A DNA stretch of 7,805 nt from Nonomuraea sp. (GTDB lineage: Bacteria > Actinomycetota > Actinomycetes > Streptosporangiales > Streptosporangiaceae): NCBI GenBank assembly GCA_013362835.1, contig JABFVJ010000115.1:1-7805 (forward strand), in the 5' to 3' direction. Shown here piece after piece: positions 5,267 to 7,805 of this stretch. Numbering within the stretch: the stretch's first letter is position 1; each line of letters opens with the position of its first letter. The notes under the pieces were generated by a model. It was not told the origin of the DNA. It saw only the letters and a program-made list of their open reading frames with translations, and did not search any database. Both the position numbers and the translations under genes were made by a program.

Positions 5267-6876
5267 GCGGGCACGTGACCGAGCTGGTCGTCTTCATCCT
5301 GCTGTTCGCCCTGGTCAGCGGGATGGGGTTCGTGGCCGCCCGCTGGCGCAGGCCCACCGACCTGGCCAGCCTTAACGAGTGGGGCCTCGGCGGCCGCAGC
5401 TTCGGCTCCTGGATCACCTGGTTCCTGGTCGGCGGCGACCTCTACACCGCCTACACGTTCGTGGCCGTGCCCGCGCTGGTGTTCAGCTCGGGCGCGCTCG
5501 GCTTCTACGCGCTGCCGTACACCGTGGTGGTCTACCCGCTGGTGTTCCTCGTGCTGGCGCGGATGTGGTCGGTGTCGCACGTGCACGGGTTCGTCACGCC
5601 CGCCGACTTCGTCCGGGCCCGCTTCGGGTCGCCGACGCTGGCCTTGGTGATCGCCATCACCGGGCTGGTGGCGACGATGCCGTACATCGCGCTGCAGCTC
5701 GTCGGCATCGAGGCCGTGCTGCAGTCGATGGGCATCACCGGGCACCTGCCGATCGTGATCGCCTTCGCCATCCTGGCGGCCTACACGTACCAGTCGGGGC
5801 TGCGCGCGCCCGCGCTGATCGCCTTCGTCAAGGACGCGCTGATCTACATCGTGATCCTGGCCGCGGTCATCTACATCCCGGCCAAGCTGGGCGGATGGGG
5901 CACCATCTTCGACGCGGCGGCGGCCAAGTTCGCCAAGACGCCCGCGCCGGGTGACGGCATCATCCTCAACGGCGCCAACCAGCTCCAGTACATCACGCTG
6001 GCCTTCGGCTCGGCCCTCGCGCTCTTCCTCTACCCGCACAGCCTCACCGGCGTGCTGGCCTCCAAGAACCGCGGCGTGATCAAGCGCAACATGTCGGCCC
6101 TGCCCGCCTACAGCTTCGTGCTCGGCCTGATCGCGCTGCTCGGCTTCATGGCCATCGCGGCCGGCACCAAGCCGGTCGTGGACCCGACCACCGGCAAGCC
6201 ACTCGGCAACACCGTCATCCCGATGCTGTTCGACCAGCTCTTCCCCGACTGGTTCACCGGCGTGGCCTTCGCGGCCATCGGCATCGGCGCGCTGGTGCCC
6301 GCGGCCATCATGTCCATCGCGGCGGCGAACCTGTTCACCCGCAACATCTACCGCGAGTACCTGAACAAGCAGGCCACCGACGCCCAGGAGGCCAAGGTCT
6401 CCAAGATCGTCTCGCTGGTGGTCAAGGTCGGCGCGGTGCTGTGCATCCTGGTGCTCGACCCGCAGTTCTCCATCGACCTCCAGCTGATCGGCGGCGTGAT
6501 CATCCTGCAGACGCTGCCGGCGGTGGCGCTCGGCCTGTACACGCGCTGGTTCCACAAGGGCGGCCTGATCGCGGGCTGGGCGGCGGGCCTGGCGGCCGGT
6601 CTGTGGATGTTGTACCTGATCCCGAACCCGGCCAACGGCAAGCTGCACTTCGGCGGCTCGGCGTTCGCCCTGAAGAACTTCGGCTTCGACACCACCATGA
6701 CGATCTACGCGGGCTTCCTCGCGCTGGCCGTCAACCTGGTGGTCGCGGTGATCGCCACGCTGATCTTCCGCGCGGCCAAGGTGACCGACGGCGAGGACGC
6801 CACCAAGCGCGGCGACTACTTCGCCGACGAGGGCGACCCGGACGTCAAGGACCTGGACCTGGCCGGCTCGCACTAG
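5263..6876 (+). CDS. Sodium:solute symporter family permease, MctP-like monocarboxylate transporter
   Basis: Integral membrane permease of 537 residues in the SSS family, with about 13 predicted helices. Approximate segments are 6-26, 47-73, 78-100, 125-146, 163-177, 192-206, 243-265, 282-300, 333-357, 384-398, 405-425, 434-453 and 478-503. Typical family landmarks are EWGLGGRSFG (39-48) before helix 2, GFVTPADFVRARFGS (109-123) after helix 3, and the helix ending SIAAANLFTRNIYREY (351-366). The pattern matches MctP-type uptake systems for lactate, pyruvate and short carboxylates, so these are the likeliest substrates, by family resemblance only. A soluble acidic tail follows helix 13 (DGEDATKRGDYFADEGD). 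AGGA at 5252-5255 supports the ATG at 5263, which overlaps the DUF3311 stop. The stop lies 3 bases from that of the convergent DUF6285 gene, with no visible terminator between. Confidence 0.92.
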   Translation: MSGHVTELVVFILLFALVSGMGFVAARWRRPTDLASLNEWGLGGRSFGSWITWFLVGGDLYTAYTFVAVPALVFSSGALGFYALPYTVVVYPLVFLVLARMWSVSHVHGFVTPADFVRARFGSPTLALVIAITGLVATMPYIALQLVGIEAVLQSMGITGHLPIVIAFAILAAYTYQSGLRAPALIAFVKDALIYIVILAAVIYIPAKLGGWGTIFDAAAAKFAKTPAPGDGIILNGANQLQYITLAFGSALALFLYPHSLTGVLASKNRGVIKRNMSALPAYSFVLGLIALLGFMAIAAGTKPVVDPTTGKPLGNTVIPMLFDQLFPDWFTGVAFAAIGIGALVPAAIMSIAAANLFTRNIYREYLNKQATDAQEAKVSKIVSLVVKVGAVLCILVLDPQFSIDLQLIGGVIILQTLPAVALGLYTRWFHKGGLIAGWAAGLAAGLWMLYLIPNPANGKLHFGGSAFALKNFGFDTTMTIYAGFLALAVNLVVAVIATLIFRAAKVTDGEDATKRGDYFADEGDPDVKDLDLAGSH

Positions 6877-6879
6877 GTC

Positions 6880-7224
6880 TCAGGGTTGCTGGAGGTAGCC
6901 GGGATTGGCCACCTCCAGCTTCGCCCGTACGGACTGGATCAGGGCGGCGGTGAGCGCGTCGTCGTCGTCGAAGCGGCCCTCGCGGACGGCGGCGGCCAGC
7001 TCGGCGTCATCGGCCACGCCGAGGGCCGCCAGGCGCTCGGCGTGCTCGGCCGCCTGGTCCGGGCCCAGCTCGATCTCCCGCTCGACCATCCCGAGCACGT
7101 TGATCGCCACCCTCGTGTGGAACCGCACGCGGCCCTCGACCGCGGGCAGCACGTCGGCCTGGAGGAAGTCGCGCACGGCGGCGACGAGCTGGGCGGCCGT
7201 GGGCACGTCATGGGGTTGCGCCAT
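6880..7224 (-). CDS. DUF6285 domain-containing protein
   Basis: Small soluble, mostly helical protein of 114 residues. Recognised features are the opening PTAAQLVAAVRDFL (8-21), the block VRFHTRVAINVLGMVEREIEL (33-53), REGRFDDD (81-88) and the end VRAKLEVANPGYL (99-111); I match these to DUF6285 from memory. The ATG at 7222-7224 is chosen because GGGAG lies 7 bases upstream; a TTG eight codons further out would add an unlikely arginine-rich leader. From memory, family members are often encoded beside an aminoglycoside-phosphotransferase-like kinase and an acyl-CoA dehydrogenase. Neither is in this window, and the gene appears to stand alone with its own promoter (7261-7289). Function unknown. 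It ends 3 bases from the stop of the convergent symporter gene. Confidence 0.8.
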   Translation of the reverse strand: MAQPHDVPTAAQLVAAVRDFLQADVLPAVEGRVRFHTRVAINVLGMVEREIELGPDQAAEHAERLAALGVADDAELAAAVREGRFDDDDALTAALIQSVRAKLEVANPGYLQQP

Positions 7225-7260
7225 CGCAGGCTCCCGTCGTCGCGGCAAGTCGTGAGCCCA

Positions 7261-7289
7261 GACATAAGGATCACCGCCCTCCCTGTCAA
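7261..7289 (-). promoter_or_regulatory. Sigma-70-like promoter of the DUF6285 gene
   Basis: Read on the minus strand, a perfect -35 hexamer TTGACA (7289-7284) is followed after exactly 17 bases by TATGTC (7266-7261), which keeps the TAT start of the -10. Transcription would begin near 7254, about 30 bases before the ATG at 7224, leaving room for the GGGAG ribosome-binding site. Orientation and spacing both fit the gene. Confidence 0.6.
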
Positions 7290-7304
7290 GCGGGTGTGAG
7301 GTTT

Positions 7305-7316
7305 TCCTCCGGAGGA
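7305..7316. promoter_or_regulatory. Perfect 12-base palindrome TCCTCCGGAGGA
   Basis: The sequence is its own reverse complement, with a further matching GT/AC pair outside (7301-7302 and 7319-7320). It sits 15 bases upstream of the -35 of the minus-strand promoter, where an activator or a shared regulator of the divergent genes could bind. It also contains Shine-Dalgarno-like GGAGGA, so a chance origin in GC-rich DNA is possible. Confidence 0.35.
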
Positions 7317-7526
7317 CGACAGGACACCTCCCGCGGTCGGCGTGTCTCTACCCGGGCCCGGACGCGGGCGGTGGCGAGGCCGTGGCGCACGGTGGCAGGC
7401 TTCCGACGCGGCCCGGCCCTCGGGGCGACGCGGACGGCCCGGACGGCTGTGGAAGTCGCCCGGCGCAGCTCCCGGCCCTCGGGCCCCGGGCCGCTCAGCC
7501 GCAGTCTGCACATGAGGGAGCGCAGC

Positions 7527-7709
7527 ATGAACGACGTGCACGTCAAGGTCTGCCGCATCAACGACCACGTGGAGCTCATCCACGAGGACGTCCCCGACGT
7601 GGTCCTGGAGGTTCCGCGGCGCGACTGGGAGCAGTTCCTGGAGGCGGTCAAGTCCGGCGCTTTCGACCTGGAGGTCCTGCCTCGCAAGGCTGCGGAGAGC
7701 GCGGCCTGA
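7527..7709 (+). CDS. Small hypothetical protein, possible DUF397 relative
   Basis: Predicted protein of 60 residues beginning MNDVHVKVCRIND. ATG 7527 is chosen because GGGAG (7516-7520) is 6 bases upstream; an in-frame ATG at 7512 would overlap that site. The protein is acidic and soluble, without membrane segment or signal peptide. Its second half, RRDWEQFLEAVKSGAFDLE (31-49), resembles the C-terminal W-x-x-F-x-x-x-V-K-x-G-x-F motif of DUF397 proteins, which in actinomycetes are often paired with XRE-type regulators. The N-terminal W-x-K-S-S motif of DUF397 is missing and no XRE gene is in view, so the assignment is tentative. Codon use (G/C in third positions, non-repetitive protein) supports coding, unlike the low-complexity frame just upstream. 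Confidence 0.65.
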   Translation: MNDVHVKVCRINDHVELIHEDVPDVVLEVPRRDWEQFLEAVKSGAFDLEVLPRKAAESAA

Positions 7710-7741
7710 CCGTCCCCCGGTCGGCCTGACCGTCCTCCGCT
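7702..7741 (+). repeat. Tandem duplication of a 20-base unit over the small gene's stop
   Basis: Bases 7702-7721 and 7722-7741 are adjacent 20-base copies, identical at 18 positions and sharing CGGCCTGACCGTCC. The first copy contains the stop codon TGA (7707-7709) of the small protein. The similarity suggests a fairly recent slippage duplication. Confidence 0.7.
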
Positions 7742-7742
7742 T

Positions 7743-7770
7743 GGGCCCGGCGGCCGCCACCGCCGGGCCC
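7743..7770 (+). terminator. GC-rich hairpin, probable intrinsic terminator
   Basis: GGGCCCGGCGG (7743-7753) and CCGCCGGGCCC (7760-7770) form a perfect 11-bp stem with a 6-base loop, 33 bases after the small protein's stop. It has no T-run, as is usual for actinobacterial terminators. Being symmetrical, it could also serve a gene arriving from the right on the other strand. Confidence 0.7.
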
Positions 7771-7805
7771 GTCCCGTTCCTCCGGTGGTCGCCTCGGGAC
7801 CGGGA

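Larger units (their letters stand above)
7225..7526. other. Divergent intergenic region, 302 bases
   Basis: Between the DUF6285 and small-protein start codons I see no gene; frames open here translate to Arg/Pro/Ala-rich, low-complexity sequence. The left part holds a minus-strand promoter (7261-7289) and a perfect 12-base palindrome (7305-7316). The right part (7320-7500) is extremely GC-rich. It includes a 13-base direct repeat, CCCGGCCCTCGGG (7412-7424 and 7471-7483), and a possible 6-bp hairpin CGGCCC/GGGCCG (7473-7493). No plus-strand promoter for the small gene could be recognised. Confidence 0.5.

Noticed and set aside
5248..6873. 541-codon open frame antisense to the symporter
   Set aside because: The product is a Gln/Arg/Asp/Gly/His-rich repetitive sequence without any fold signal; it is the mirror of a strongly codon-biased membrane-protein gene.
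7412..7483. 13-base direct repeat CCCGGCCCTCGGG, 59 bases apart, as a mobile-element or binding-site signal
   Set aside because: In an almost purely G/C stretch such repeats are expected often; no further copies or flanking structure support a function.
7296..7526. N-terminal extension of the small protein
   Set aside because: The 77 added residues are Arg-rich and non-conserved in character, and a good ribosome-binding site stands right before ATG 7527.

Overview
The window is very GC-rich, with G or C in most third codon positions, tightly packed genes and start/stop overlaps (TGATG, ATGA). It carries actinobacterial families (DUF3311 with an MctP-like symporter, a WYL regulator, a DUF6285 protein, a possible DUF397 relative). 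This indicates a high-GC Actinomycetota chromosome. A Streptosporangiales member such as a Nonomuraea relative is my guess, not something the sequence proves. I see no insertion sequence, phage gene, tRNA, rRNA or CRISPR array, and no disrupted genes.

Left part (1-3573). After a 131-base leader, a CocE/NonD-type serine hydrolase (132-1760) is overlapped by a WYL-domain transcriptional regulator (1742-2692), forming a translationally coupled pair. A short-chain dehydrogenase/reductase with an unusual active-site sequence lies on the opposite strand (2683-3573); its 3' end overlaps that of the regulator by 10 bases.

Middle (3574-4828). A 77-base divergent control region, AT-rich for this genome, separates the reductase from a second coupled pair. 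That pair is a VOC-fold (glyoxalase/dioxygenase-like) metalloprotein and a carboxymuconolactone-decarboxylase-like protein. Reductase, VOC protein and CMD-like protein would fit a small catabolic or detoxification module, with the hydrolase possibly supplying substrate by ester or amide cleavage. The substrate cannot be read from sequence.

Right part (4829-7805). A 228-base intergenic region holds an imperfect inverted repeat, a weak candidate promoter and a 10-bp stem-loop just before the ribosome-binding site. It leads into a two-gene transport operon: a 69-residue DUF3311 membrane protein and a 537-residue sodium:solute symporter family permease of the MctP (monocarboxylate uptake) type. 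Convergent to it is a DUF6285 protein with a good sigma-70-like promoter on the minus strand. The window ends with a 60-residue small protein, a 20-bp tandem duplication over its stop codon, and a strong GC-rich hairpin that is probably a terminator.

Overall this looks like ordinary accessory metabolism and transport. I found no clear evidence of a new defence or mobile system. The points most worth a second look are the leader of the transporter operon, the small membrane partner of the symporter, the reductase/VOC/CMD module, and the two small conserved-looking proteins at the right end.
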